Shown here piece after piece: positions 1 to 8,721 of a stretch of DNA of 64,000 bases. Below the pieces are notes generated by a model that was given only the letters and a program-made list of their open reading frames with translations, was not told the DNA's origin and ran no database searches. How positions within the stretch are numbered: the stretch's first letter is position 1; every line of letters starts with the position of its first letter. The translations under genes were made by a program, and so were the position numbers. The stretch lies in assembly GCA_022708025.1 (NCBI GenBank), contig JAKIZM010000004.1:28899-92898 (forward strand), written 5' to 3'. Origin of the DNA: Bacteroidota bacterium. Its GTDB lineage: Bacteria > Bacteroidota > Ignavibacteria > Ignavibacteriales > Ignavibacteriaceae.

Positions 1-315
1 TGAACGCCAGATTTTTGCAACATCACCTAAAGCTTTTGTTGTATCTTTAACAGTAATAACCGGAATATCAATCTCATTCAGTTTTTTGAATTTATTTTCA
101 TCCACAATTACAGCAGCTGCACCTTTTTTTACAACATCATCAATAAAATCGTGTCCATCAAATCTTTCGCCTTTAATTGCAATGAATAATGTATTCTTCT
201 TTATGTTTCTTGAATCAATTGAAACATTATAAATAGATTTAAACACATCAGGATTATAGGTCACCGCAGTTGGAATGTTAAAAATATCTTCTATGTTCAA
301 ATGTATTTTTTTCAT
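1..315 (-). CDS. murF: UDP-N-acetylmuramoyl-tripeptide--D-alanyl-D-alanine ligase, N-terminal part
   Basis: Partial gene cut by the left window edge; about 105 residues are visible, beginning MKKIHLNIEDIF. The visible part is the Mur ligase N-terminal domain, with the typical stretch SIDSRNIKKNTLFIAIKGE followed by FDGHDFIDDVVKKGA, which is shared by MurE and MurF. MurF adds D-Ala-D-Ala to the UDP-MurNAc-tripeptide in the cytoplasm. The ATG overlaps the last base of the murE stop codon (TAATG), so the two are translationally coupled. The catalytic P-loop lies outside the window. MurF is preferred over a second MurE because of its position after murE in a dcw cluster. Confidence 0.88.
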   Translation of the reverse strand, partial: MKKIHLNIEDIFNIPTAVTYNPDVFKSIYNVSIDSRNIKKNTLFIAIKGERFDGHDFIDDVVKKGAAAVIVDENKFKKLNEIDIPVITVKDTTKALGDVAKIWRS

Positions 316-1781
316 TACACTAAATACCTTAACGCAACTTCCTGATCAGAAAAATGATTTCTGATTCCGTTTATCTCCTGATAACTTTCATGTCCTTTGC
401 CTGCAATCAGAATAACTGCATTTTCATCAGAACTCTGAATAGCTTTTTTTATTGCCTCTTCCCTGTTCTCTTCAAGCTCAAAATTATTTTTAGATATTCC
501 TTTTTTAATATCATCAATAATTGTAAAAGGATTCTCTGTTCTCGGATTATCAGAAGTAATAAATACTCTGTCACTAAGCTCACTTGCAATTTTTCCCATA
601 ACAGGTCGCTTTGTTTTATCTCTGTCTCCGCCGCATCCGAAAACAGTTACTACCTGTTTTTTATCTTTTACTATTTCTCTGATAGCCTGTAAAGCCTTTT
701 CAAGGCTATCTGCAGTATGGGAATAATCAACAATAATTTTTTTCTTTCCTTTACCAAGAACTTCAAATCTTCCGGGAACCTGCGGAGTTGATTCTATTCC
801 TTTAACTATTTTTTCTGTATTAAAGCCCAAGCAATGTGCAGCTGCAAATGCTGATGCAGCATTATAAGCATTAAATGTTCCTACTAATGAAGTATGAATT
901 TTATATTCCACTTTGTTATGCATTATTGTAAAATCGGTACCCATCAAATCGTAAACAATATTTTTTATTTGATAATCTGAACCTTCACTAACTCCATAGG
1001 TAAATACTTCAGCTTTGGAATCCTTAACAATCTCTTTTGAGTTCTTATCATCCGAATTAATAATTGCAAATGAGCTACTGCTTAAGTTGTCAAATAAAAT
1101 CTTCTTTGCTTTAAGGTAATCAACAAATGATGTATGAAAATCCAGATGATCAGAAGTAATATTTGAAAATACTGCAACTCTGAAATTCAAACCATATACT
1201 CTGTTTAAAACCAGTGAATGTGATGAAACTTCCATAACAGCATACTCACAACCTGATTTGATCATTTCATAAAACATTTTGTTAAGATCATTTGACTCGG
1301 GTGTTGTTAATTTTGAGTCTATTTTTTCATCGCCGATATAATTTGCGATAGTGCCTATCAATCCGCTTTTATATCCATTACTCTGTAAGATATTTTTAAT
1401 AATAAATGCAGATGTGGTTTTACCGTTTGTACCGGTTATTCCAATTAATTTTAATGTGTCGGAAGGATTTTTATAAAATCCTTTTGATAATTCAGCTAAG
1501 GCTTTTCTGCTGTCTTTAACAAGTATCTTAGCTATATGAGAATGAACGATTAATTCATCGGGCAAAGCTTCATTATTTTCTACCACTACTGCAATTGCAC
1601 CTTTGGTGATAGCTTCCAGCAGGTACCTGTGCCCGTCATTTTTAAATCCTTTTACAGCAACAAAAACAGAATTCTTGTGAACTTTTCTGGAATCATAAAC
1701 AATATCTGAAACATCTTTTCGCTGAATATTTCCAGTAACCTGAATTGCACTTACGCTATTTATCAACTGTGTTAATTCCAT
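315..1781 (-). CDS. murE: UDP-N-acetylmuramoyl-L-alanyl-D-glutamate--2,6-diaminopimelate ligase
   Basis: 488 residues, full length for MurE. It adds the third amino acid to the peptidoglycan stem peptide, in the cytoplasm and with ATP. The P-loop GTNGKTT lies at about residues 117-123, the central domain carries the TTPESNDLN and EVSSHSL segments, and the C-terminal domain contains DNPR near residue 410. DNPR is the established signature of enzymes specific for meso-diaminopimelate rather than lysine, so the cell wall is inferred to be of the DAP type. The gene overlaps ftsI upstream and murF downstream by one base each, as in a compact dcw operon. Confidence 0.96.
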   Translation of the reverse strand: MELTQLINSVSAIQVTGNIQRKDVSDIVYDSRKVHKNSVFVAVKGFKNDGHRYLLEAITKGAIAVVVENNEALPDELIVHSHIAKILVKDSRKALAELSKGFYKNPSDTLKLIGITGTNGKTTSAFIIKNILQSNGYKSGLIGTIANYIGDEKIDSKLTTPESNDLNKMFYEMIKSGCEYAVMEVSSHSLVLNRVYGLNFRVAVFSNITSDHLDFHTSFVDYLKAKKILFDNLSSSSFAIINSDDKNSKEIVKDSKAEVFTYGVSEGSDYQIKNIVYDLMGTDFTIMHNKVEYKIHTSLVGTFNAYNAASAFAAAHCLGFNTEKIVKGIESTPQVPGRFEVLGKGKKKIIVDYSHTADSLEKALQAIREIVKDKKQVVTVFGCGGDRDKTKRPVMGKIASELSDRVFITSDNPRTENPFTIIDDIKKGISKNNFELEENREEAIKKAIQSSDENAVILIAGKGHESYQEINGIRNHFSDQEVALRYLV

Positions 1782-3769
1782 TAGTAAAGCGATGCCCCTT
1801 TAACATAGTATTCAGCACATTCAAGAAAACAAATTTCATCTCCATTTAATTTCTTATTTGCAGCGATGCTTTGCGAAATGACTATCCCTGATCCTTTAAT
1901 TTTGTATTTGATACCCAGCATCGTAAGCGCATTGATTGCATCCTTAACCTGGCAATTGATCAGATCAGGCATTTTATTATTTGAAGATAGTTTTACTTCT
2001 TTGATATTTTTTGATTTATCTTTTGATTCCTGTTTTCGTAAATCATCTGATTTTTCTTCAACAAATTTTGGCTTTAACATGGTATTTGGATTCAGATATT
2101 GCTGAAATCTGTCGTTATCCGTTTGAACTATTCTTTCAGCAACATTCTTCAATATTGGTGCAGCGACCAATCCACCATACTTCCCCTGATCGGGAGAATT
2201 AATCAGTATCAAACAAACAACCTGTGGTTCTTCAACCGGGAAAAATCCAATAAACGAGGAGTTATAATGCTGCTTTGAGTAAGCTCCATCAACAAGTTTT
2301 TGTGAGGTACCTGTTTTGCCGCCGATTGTTATCATCTCAGATTTAGCAAGTTTACCGGTACCTTTATTAACAACACCGCCTAAAAGATTTTTTATAATTT
2401 CAGATGTCTTTCCCGAAATTACTTTTCTGACTTCCTTTGGTTTAAACTCTTTAATCAAATTGCCATCTGCAGAAATTTGTCTTTGAATTAATTGTGGTTC
2501 GTATAAAGTGCCGCCATTTATAAGCGCACAATAAGCTGCTGCTATTTGAATTGGTGTAACAGAAACTTCATAACCAAATGAAAGATATGTTTTAGATACT
2601 TTGGACCATTCATTGGGTTTGCGGAGTTTACCCGGAGTTTCACCCGGTAAGGTAACAGAGGTTATATTTCCAAATCCAAAGCCACGTAAATATTTAAAGA
2701 ATTTTTCGTTATCTATTCTTTGTACGAGTTTTGCAAATCCGATATTACTGGATTGTTCAAATATCCCTGTTACATTTAGCTTATTATACGGATGAGTATC
2801 TCTGATATTTACATTATTGAATTTATATTTTCCGTTTTCAAGATTAAGAGTTTCATCGAGTTTGCAAAGATTCTGATCAATCAGTGAAGCAAGGGTGAAA
2901 GATTTAAATGTTGAACCAGGTTCATAAGTATCTGTTATTGCTCTGTTTCTTCTCTGAAAATCATTTGCTTTCCAGTACTCATTCGGGTCATAATCTTCAA
3001 TATTTGTAAGTGCAAGTATTTCTCCGGTATTTGGATTCATCATTATTGCTGTTCCTGAAACAGCAGAATATTCTTTTATCCCTTTTCTTAGTTCATCTTC
3101 CAGTATCTGCTGATAATTCTTATCAATTGTAAGATAAAAATGATCGCCTGAAACAGCGGGTGTAACACTTTCATCAACAACAGTTACAATACGGCCTAAT
3201 GCATCTCTTTGAACTAATCTTGAACCATCTATTCCTTTAAGATCTTCCTTGAAAAATTCTGAAATACCCATTACGTATTTATCTTCATTACTAACATATC
3301 CAAGAATATGCGATGCAAGATTATTATAATGATAAACTCTTGAAGGCTCTTCACGGAAAAAGAATCCGTCTTTTTTTATCTTCTTCAAAGATTCTGCAAA
3401 ATCAGACTGAACTTTCTTTTCAATACAAACAGTTTTGTTATTGCCTTTTAACAAGTTAAGGAAGTAGTTGGTATTTTTATTAAATTTTCTTGCAAACAAA
3501 CGGGCTATTTCATTTTTATCTTTTTGCTTCAACATTCGCTGATCAGCATAAAACGAAACATCAGTACGATTATATACCAGCAGAACATTATTTCGGTCAT
3601 ATATCAATCCGCTTTCAGACTGAATAGTTTCTAATTTGGTTTGCTGCTTTTGTGCATTATAAGAATACTCTTCAGATTTAAGGATTTGAATATTTACCAA
3701 TCTCACCACCAAAGTGATAAAGATGATCAGTAAAATTAATATTACAAATAATGCACGATTATTGTTCAT
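1781..3769 (-). CDS. ftsI: Division-specific peptidoglycan transpeptidase (PBP3/FtsI) with C-terminal PASTA domain
   Basis: 662 residues. One N-terminal membrane anchor (about residues 6-26) is followed by a PBP dimerisation domain and a transpeptidase domain. The catalytic motifs are visible: STFK (serine near 288), SSN near 340 and KTGT near 485. A single PASTA-like domain sits at the C-terminus (MPDLINCQVKDAINALTMLG onward), a feature seen in some FtsI proteins outside the Proteobacteria. A charged low-complexity linker (KSDDLRKQESKDKSKN) precedes it. The enzyme cross-links septal peptidoglycan in the periplasm. It overlaps ftsL by 11 bases and murE by one. Confidence 0.94.
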   Translation of the reverse strand: MNNNRALFVILILLIIFITLVVRLVNIQILKSEEYSYNAQKQQTKLETIQSESGLIYDRNNVLLVYNRTDVSFYADQRMLKQKDKNEIARLFARKFNKNTNYFLNLLKGNNKTVCIEKKVQSDFAESLKKIKKDGFFFREEPSRVYHYNNLASHILGYVSNEDKYVMGISEFFKEDLKGIDGSRLVQRDALGRIVTVVDESVTPAVSGDHFYLTIDKNYQQILEDELRKGIKEYSAVSGTAIMMNPNTGEILALTNIEDYDPNEYWKANDFQRRNRAITDTYEPGSTFKSFTLASLIDQNLCKLDETLNLENGKYKFNNVNIRDTHPYNKLNVTGIFEQSSNIGFAKLVQRIDNEKFFKYLRGFGFGNITSVTLPGETPGKLRKPNEWSKVSKTYLSFGYEVSVTPIQIAAAYCALINGGTLYEPQLIQRQISADGNLIKEFKPKEVRKVISGKTSEIIKNLLGGVVNKGTGKLAKSEMITIGGKTGTSQKLVDGAYSKQHYNSSFIGFFPVEEPQVVCLILINSPDQGKYGGLVAAPILKNVAERIVQTDNDRFQQYLNPNTMLKPKFVEEKSDDLRKQESKDKSKNIKEVKLSSNNKMPDLINCQVKDAINALTMLGIKYKIKGSGIVISQSIAANKKLNGDEICFLECAEYYVKGASLY

Positions 3770-4091
3770 ATTTTTGATTCAAAGTTTCCAGGTTTTCTTC
3801 AAGTTTTTTACTATCGAATTTTATAATCACAGGATCTTCAGCATTTCTGATCATTCCAAGCTCAGACTTTGCAGTATTAACAATTCTTTCTTCAGCAGTA
3901 ACTGTTTGATATTCGGCTGTAAGTTTTATCTTTTTCTGACTTTCAGTCTTAAAAATCTTCTCAGCTTTATCTTTAGAAAGCAGCTGCTGTTCATATTTGA
4001 GTTTTACACCAACATTTATCAGTGCAAAAACAGTTATAATTAAAAGCAGAATCAGGATAAGCAGTAATGTTGGTTTAGAACTTTTTTTCAT
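3759..4091 (-). CDS. ftsL: FtsL-like cell division protein
   Basis: 110 residues: a short basic N-terminus, one transmembrane helix (about residues 8-28, LLLILILLLIITVFALI) and a charged, heptad-like coiled coil to about residue 60. This is the bitopic architecture of FtsL, which with FtsB and FtsQ activates FtsI/FtsW at the septum. Sequence identity in this family is always low, so the assignment rests mainly on architecture and on the position between rsmH and ftsI. It starts inside the last codons of rsmH (4-base overlap) and overlaps ftsI. Confidence 0.75.
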   Translation of the reverse strand: MKKSSKPTLLLILILLLIITVFALINVGVKLKYEQQLLSKDKAEKIFKTESQKKIKLTAEYQTVTAEERIVNTAKSELGMIRNAEDPVIIKFDSKKLEENLETLNQKYEQ

Positions 4092-5011
4092 AATCTTTCC
4101 GCTGCTCTTAATTTTGCACTTCTAGCACGATAATTTTTTTTAATTTCAATCTCAGACGGCACAATTGGCTTTTTATTTACAAGTTTTAATCTGGCTTCTC
4201 TTTTAACCAGTCCAAGAGGATCTTCTTTTGGACTAAGACTTACTATCGTTTCATTTTTAAAAAAATCTTTAACAATTCTGTCTTCAAGAGAGTGATAACT
4301 TATAACAACAATTCTTCCGCCTTTTTTTAAAACCTTAACTGAGTTTTCCAGAAATAATTTAAGATTATCGAGCTCATCGTTTACATATATTCTTAAAGCC
4401 TGAAATATCCTTGCTAATGTTTTTTTCAAAAAATTTTCAGGAACCAGATCACTTATTATCTCAGTAACTTCTTTAGTAGTTTCAATCCTTTTTAAAATTC
4501 TTTTCTGAACTATACTTCTTGCTATTTTTCTTGAGTTTTTTTCTTCACCGTATTTAAAAAAAATATCTGCAAGCTCTTCTTCTTTGTAACTGTTAACTAC
4601 ATCTGCAGCAGTTATTTCTTTTGTTTTATCCATTCGTAAATCCAATGGTGCATCAGCACGGAAAGTAAAACCTGATTCAGGATTATCAAGTTGAAATGAT
4701 GAAACACCCAGATCAGCAAGAACACCATTGAAATATTTTAATGATTCTATTTTTGCAATCACATCAACAAACGAATAATTATAATTGTATAAACTAACTC
4801 TGTTTTTTTTTGAAAATTTTTTCAGTGAATATTCAAACGCATCTGCATCTACATCTGCTGCTACAATTCTCCCATTTTTATTCAGCCGTTTGAGAATTTC
4901 AGTTGTATGCCCCCCAAAACCAAGTGTTGCATCAAAATAAACACCTGATTGATCAGTTATTAAAAGATCCAGGCTTTCATTAAGCATCACAGGAATATGA
5001 TGCTCATTCAT
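4088..5011 (-). CDS. rsmH: 16S rRNA (cytosine(1402)-N(4))-methyltransferase
   Basis: 307 residues, full length. It methylates N4 of C1402 in the decoding centre of 16S rRNA using SAM. The SAM-binding segment YFDATLGFGGHT (about residues 26-37), GVLADLGVSSFQLD, the RADAPLDLRMD segment and the C-terminal VISYHSLEDRIVK are diagnostic of the RsmH (MraW) family. The start overlaps the end of mraZ by four bases (ATGA arrangement), typical of the mraZ-rsmH pair. Confidence 0.96.
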   Translation of the reverse strand: MNEHHIPVMLNESLDLLITDQSGVYFDATLGFGGHTTEILKRLNKNGRIVAADVDADAFEYSLKKFSKKNRVSLYNYNYSFVDVIAKIESLKYFNGVLADLGVSSFQLDNPESGFTFRADAPLDLRMDKTKEITAADVVNSYKEEELADIFFKYGEEKNSRKIARSIVQKRILKRIETTKEVTEIISDLVPENFLKKTLARIFQALRIYVNDELDNLKLFLENSVKVLKKGGRIVVISYHSLEDRIVKDFFKNETIVSLSPKEDPLGLVKREARLKLVNKKPIVPSEIEIKKNYRARSAKLRAAERL

Positions 5012-5448
5012 TTACTTGCCATAACTTTTGCTGCAATCTCTTCATAAGTTTGCGGCGATTGGCTCAGATAGTCTTCATAGACTTTCGGATTCCATACTTC
5101 AATTTTTTTAAGGGCACCAAGTATTAAAACTTCTTTTTCAATCTTTGCATAATTTATAAGTGCTGATGGAATCATTATTCTTGATTGAACATCCATTACA
5201 TCTTCCGAAGCAAACTGAACAAACATTCTGATAAATCTTGCATCATCAGGTTGAAATGAATTAAGATTAAGTAACGCCTGTTCAATCTTTATCCATTCAT
5301 CTAGCGGATACAAATCGATACAATTTGACAGACCTCTGGTCATCACAAATGTTTCATTTGCTTCTGCAGATATGTGTTTTCTAAGTTTAGCCGGAATTGC
5401 AATCCGACCCTTAGAATCCATAGAATATGTAAATTGACCTCTAAACAT
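5008..5448 (-). CDS. mraZ: MraZ transcriptional regulator of the division/cell wall operon
   Basis: 146 residues from the start chosen here. The reading frame extends 15 codons further upstream, but MraZ proteins begin at MFRGQ, and an AGAAAGG ribosome binding site lies four bases before that ATG. The protein contains two SpoVT/AbrB-like modules (YSMDSKGRIAIPAKLRKHI and VQSRIMIPSALINYAKI), the MraZ arrangement. MraZ forms ring-shaped oligomers that bind repeated TGGGN boxes before its own gene and regulate the dcw operon. Such boxes are present just upstream (see 5468-5492), supporting autoregulation. Confidence 0.95.
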   Translation of the reverse strand: MFRGQFTYSMDSKGRIAIPAKLRKHISAEANETFVMTRGLSNCIDLYPLDEWIKIEQALLNLNSFQPDDARFIRMFVQFASEDVMDVQSRIMIPSALINYAKIEKEVLILGALKKIEVWNPKVYEDYLSQSPQTYEEIAAKVMASK

Positions 5449-5467
5449 AACCTTTCTAATTAATCTT

Positions 5468-5492
5468 CCACATTTTTCCCCACTACACCCCA
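5468..5492 (-). promoter_or_regulatory. MraZ operator: three direct repeats at 10-base spacing
   Basis: On the minus strand the sequence reads TGGGG, five bases, TGGGG, five bases, TGTGG, occupying plus-strand positions 5488-5492, 5478-5482 and 5468-5472. This is the known MraZ box pattern (TGGGN repeated once per helical turn), located between the promoter and the mraZ start. The upstream box abuts the probable -10 element, so MraZ binding should block RNA polymerase. Confidence 0.85.
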
Positions 5493-5521
5493 AAATAATG
5501 GAAAAATTTACCGAAAGTCAA
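5492..5521 (-). promoter_or_regulatory. Probable promoter of the mraZ (dcw) operon
   Basis: On the minus strand TTGACT (5516-5521) is followed after 18 bases by TATTTT (5492-5497), a sigma-70 type promoter. It overlaps the first MraZ box. The inference rests on hexamer match and position only. Confidence 0.6.
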
Positions 5522-5702
5522 GAAAAAGAATAAAAATATTTTTGCCGTTTAATTTGTTTTTTGAACAAAATTGAAAATGAATTGAAATCCGGGTTGGCGC
5601 TGCATATTAAACACATTGAAAAAGTTAATAGTTGAAAAATTAAGTTATTAAATGTATTTAGTGTCAGTTTAATTTATGATTTAAATAATAGCGGAAAATA
5701 TT

Positions 5703-6914
5703 TTGTTTGTACTAATTCAAAATACTTCTGAGCTTGATGATTATATAAAATCATTTCCCAGTTTTTACAATCCGGTTTTCATAGCATTACTCATTTTCAT
5801 CCTCATACTAGCTATCATCTATATATCTTATAAGAACATATATATCCCGATGATTGCGAAACATAAGAAAGATCAAAAACAGTTTGAGATAACAACAGAA
5901 AAAATTCTTTCTATGTTTTCGGAACTTGATCCGAATCCGATTATAAGAATTAATCAGGATGGTTTAATAATTAATTTAAATGAATCTGCTAAAAAGAGAT
6001 TTGATAATCTTAAGACAAATGAGAGCAACATTAATTCTATTATTTCCAAAAGCGATCTTCAGATTGAAGAGATAATAAAAAATGATAAATCTTTTATATT
6101 CCCATTGGAAATAGATGACAGATATTATGATATTAATTTTCACGGCATATCCTTTCTTGGAATGGCACAGCTTTATTTTTGGGATACAACCGCACAGAAA
6201 GAATATGACAGACAAATGACTAACTATCAGAATCTTTTACGTAACTCATCAACACATTTACAAAAAGTAATAGAAGAAGAAAGAAACCGGCTCTCAAGAA
6301 TATTACACGATTCAATTGCTCAGAATATGTTGCTGGTAAAACTTAATGTCAGTAATTATAAAAAATTTATCAATTCCGGGCTAAACGAAGAAGAATACCT
6401 GAGAACAATTAAAATACTTGATTCAACATTAAAAGATATAAGAAATCTTGCCCATAATTTAAAACCTTTGAACATAGAAGAACTTGGTCTGGAAACAGTT
6501 GTAAGATCTATGTGTAATAATGTTGCACGCGAAGGAAATTATAAATATAAGTTGCGGTTCCCTGAACAACCATTGAACTTACCTAAAGATATTGAAACCT
6601 GTATTTTCAGAGTTATTCAGGAATCACTTAATAATATGATAAGACATGCAAAAGCTTCATCATTTACAATTAATTTATTTTTTGAAGAGACAGCACTCGT
6701 TCTGTTTATTTCTGATGATGGAATAGGATTTAAACCCCAAAAGCTGTTAAATGAAAAATATATTTCTGATGGTCTTGGTGTAATGAATATGCAGGAAAGT
6801 GTTGAAAAACTTAAAGGCAGTTTCCAAATAGATTCTTCAAATAACAGCGGAACAATAATTATCGCTGCATTCCCAACCGAATTATTGACAACAAATGAAA
6901 ACACAAACAATTAA
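5703..6914 (+). CDS. Sensor histidine kinase of the NarL/LiaS (HisKA_3) type with PAS domain
   Basis: 403 residues. One transmembrane helix (about 24-42) is followed by a PAS-like domain (about 65-165), a HisKA_3 dimerisation region with the phosphoacceptor in LHDSIAQNM (His202), and a HATPase domain with the N box QESLNNMIRHA (about 306-316) and G box DDGIGF (338-343). It should autophosphorylate in response to a signal read by the cytoplasmic PAS domain; almost no periplasmic sensor part exists. The start is a TTG preceded by GCGGAAAA, the best available, so the first residues are uncertain. The stop overlaps the start of the response regulator gene by 20 bases, marking them as partners. 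Confidence 0.9.
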   Translation: MFVLIQNTSELDDYIKSFPSFYNPVFIALLIFILILAIIYISYKNIYIPMIAKHKKDQKQFEITTEKILSMFSELDPNPIIRINQDGLIINLNESAKKRFDNLKTNESNINSIISKSDLQIEEIIKNDKSFIFPLEIDDRYYDINFHGISFLGMAQLYFWDTTAQKEYDRQMTNYQNLLRNSSTHLQKVIEEERNRLSRILHDSIAQNMLLVKLNVSNYKKFINSGLNEEEYLRTIKILDSTLKDIRNLAHNLKPLNIEELGLETVVRSMCNNVAREGNYKYKLRFPEQPLNLPKDIETCIFRVIQESLNNMIRHAKASSFTINLFFEETALVLFISDDGIGFKPQKLLNEKYISDGLGVMNMQESVEKLKGSFQIDSSNNSGTIIIAAFPTELLTTNENTNN

Positions 6915-7572
6915 GATATTGGTGGCTGATGATCATACTTTGTTCAGACAAGGTATAATCAAGCTTTTGGAAGAACATAAAGAATATGAAGTTATCGCTG
7001 AAGCTGAAAACGGAAAAGATCTTATAGAAAAATATTTTAATCATTGTCCTGATATTATTCTCACAGATATTGCAATGCCTGAACTTACCGGAATACAAGC
7101 CGTTGAAGAAATTCTTAAAAGGGATAGAAATAGTAAAGCGTTGTTTCTTTCTATGTATGATACTGAAGAATACGTTTACCAGGTACTTAAATCGGGCGGA
7201 ATGGGTTTAGTTAATAAAAATATACTTGATGAAGAATTAATTTATGCAATTTCAAAAATTTGTAACGGCGAAAAATATTTTGGCAAAAACTGGACTGAAG
7301 CAAACCTCAGTTTGCTGTTTCAGAATTTTGAAGAAAAATTCAGTGAAGAAACAAAACATTCAATTGATCTGAACTTCAGAGAAGAACAAATACTTCAGAT
7401 GATAATTGATGGTTATACCAGTAAAGAAATTGCAGATAAAATGTTCTTAAGTAAAAAAACAATAGATTATTACCGTTCTAACCTATTAAGAAAATTTGAT
7501 ATTAAAACTCAAATCGAACTGGTTAAGTGCGGTATATGGTATTTTTCAAAAAGGGACAGTGAAGGAGTTTAA
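6895..7572 (+). CDS. LuxR/NarL-family response regulator
   Basis: 225 residues. The receiver domain has the acidic pair D12-D13, the phosphoacceptor Asp58 (ILTDIAMPE) and the conserved Lys108 (LVNK). The C-terminal LuxR-type helix-turn-helix is at about 155-215 (REEQILQMIIDGYTSKEIADKM). It overlaps the kinase gene and is surely its partner. Regulators of this class bind short inverted repeats; good candidate sites lie 17 bases after this gene (7589-7604) and at 8840-8853, so the downstream genes are its likely targets. That link is an inference. Confidence 0.93.
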   Translation: MKTQTIKILVADDHTLFRQGIIKLLEEHKEYEVIAEAENGKDLIEKYFNHCPDIILTDIAMPELTGIQAVEEILKRDRNSKALFLSMYDTEEYVYQVLKSGGMGLVNKNILDEELIYAISKICNGEKYFGKNWTEANLSLLFQNFEEKFSEETKHSIDLNFREEQILQMIIDGYTSKEIADKMFLSKKTIDYYRSNLLRKFDIKTQIELVKCGIWYFSKRDSEGV

Positions 7573-7588
7573 TAATATTGTAAAATAA

Positions 7589-7614
7589 TTAGTACAAGTA
7601 CTAAACATGTTTAG
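7589..7614. promoter_or_regulatory. Overlapping palindromes, candidate response-regulator operator
   Basis: Two inverted repeats overlap: TTAGTAC-AA-GTACTAA (7589-7604) and the perfect 14-base palindrome CTAAACATGTTTAG (7601-7614). They lie about 60-85 bases upstream of the lipoprotein gene at 7673, where an activator of the NarL class would bind. The first is nearly identical to the palindrome at 8840-8853. Confidence 0.55.
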
Positions 7615-7672
7615 CAGATTTCTGCATATATTATATTTATTAAATTCTATATAACTTAACTAAGGTGATGTC

Positions 7673-8137
7673 ATGAATAAGAGATATTATTTAATCATTT
7701 CTCTTCTTATATCCCTTTTGCTTTTGAGTTGTACAAGTTCAGATAAAATTGGAAAATTATATACGACAGAAAATGCAAATCAGCTTTTCGGAGAGGTTAA
7801 ATATTCAGTTGAAATGAATGTTAATCAACTTACAAATCTATTGAACCGGACTCACAAAACAATTATGTTCGGATTAATAAATCAGCAGCTTATTATTCTT
7901 GATAATAATCGAAAACTGATGTATCCCGAAAAAGCTGATTATAAAGATTCAGACGTTTTTATAGTTTACAGTGTTAATATGCTAAGAGAGTTATTATTGG
8001 ATAACAAATCTGAAAAACAAGGCGATGAAAAAGATGAAAATATAAGTATCGAACAAAGACAGGAAGTGCTATCTATCTCAATTAATGAGAAGACTTTGGA
8101 AACAGGAATAAAATGTCCTCCAATGTGTCCGGATTAA
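7673..8137 (+). CDS. Small lipoprotein of unknown function
   Basis: 154 residues. A signal sequence of hydrophobic residues 7-18 ends in a lipobox LLSC with Cys20, so the mature protein is inferred to be a membrane-anchored lipoprotein. The rest is a soluble domain (residues 25-115 predicted compact by composition) and an acidic, charged tail (EKQGDEKDEN) ending in CPPMCP. I do not recognise the family. A good AAGGTGA ribosome binding site precedes the ATG. It overlaps the next gene by 25 bases, and follows a candidate operator of the adjacent two-component system. Confidence 0.7.
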   Translation: MNKRYYLIISLLISLLLLSCTSSDKIGKLYTTENANQLFGEVKYSVEMNVNQLTNLLNRTHKTIMFGLINQQLIILDNNRKLMYPEKADYKDSDVFIVYSVNMLRELLLDNKSEKQGDEKDENISIEQRQEVLSISINEKTLETGIKCPPMCPD

Positions 8138-8721
8138 AAATGAAATTAGCTGTAATAATTAGTTATGTTTCACTTTTTGTCTGGATATTTCCAATATTCA
8201 GACAATATAGAAGCAATCTCTTTTACTTCTTTTTATTTCTGGGGATTTCTGATCCCTTATCAGTTTTTGCTGTAAAAGTCCTGTCAATAAAAACTGAATG
8301 GCCTTCTGTTTTAATTGCGCCTATCTTATTTTATGCAATTAATATTGATAGAACAAAACCCTTCAAGATCAGTAAACTGGAGATTTTTGTTTTTGTACTT
8401 ACATATTTCCTGATATTCTTTGTTGACAACTTTAATTTTATTCTTCTGATTATTCATACTCTAATTACAATCAGAGCGATTTATATAATTATTACAGACC
8501 TCCATTACAGACAAAAGATAAATATTGTTCGTCTTGTACTTGCTTTTTATATGATTACATCTGTTGCAAGTTTATTGATATACTTAAACGGAGATTACCA
8601 TGCATTTCTATTATTTTTTACTAACCTGGCATTCCAGTTATTATTAGCTATTTTCTTTTCAATCTTCAGTGAAAACAACCCCAAAATGAATTACAAAGTT
8701 CTCCAGACAGCTGAAAAATAA
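8113..8721 (+). CDS. Multipass membrane protein of unknown function
   Basis: 202 residues with about six hydrophobic segments (starting LAVIISYVSLFVWIF) and few charged loops, so an inner membrane protein. No family motif is recognised. The start used here lies inside the end of the lipoprotein gene, preceded by AGGA; an alternative ATG at 8140 (MKLAVIIS) would remove nine residues. The overlap with the lipoprotein gene indicates coupled expression and possibly joint action at the membrane. Confidence 0.7.
   Translation: MSSNVSGLKMKLAVIISYVSLFVWIFPIFRQYRSNLFYFFLFLGISDPLSVFAVKVLSIKTEWPSVLIAPILFYAINIDRTKPFKISKLEIFVFVLTYFLIFFVDNFNFILLIIHTLITIRAIYIIITDLHYRQKINIVRLVLAFYMITSVASLLIYLNGDYHAFLLFFTNLAFQLLLAIFFSIFSENNPKMNYKVLQTAEK

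Noticed and set aside
354..692. Plus-strand open frame of 112 codons within murE
   Set aside because: It lies wholly inside murE on the other strand, has no ribosome binding site or recognisable domain, and is a shadow frame, as are the other opposite-strand frames inside clear genes.
5449..5493. Longer MraZ start
   Set aside because: It would run through the MraZ boxes; MraZ proteins begin at the internal MFRGQ with a ribosome binding site.
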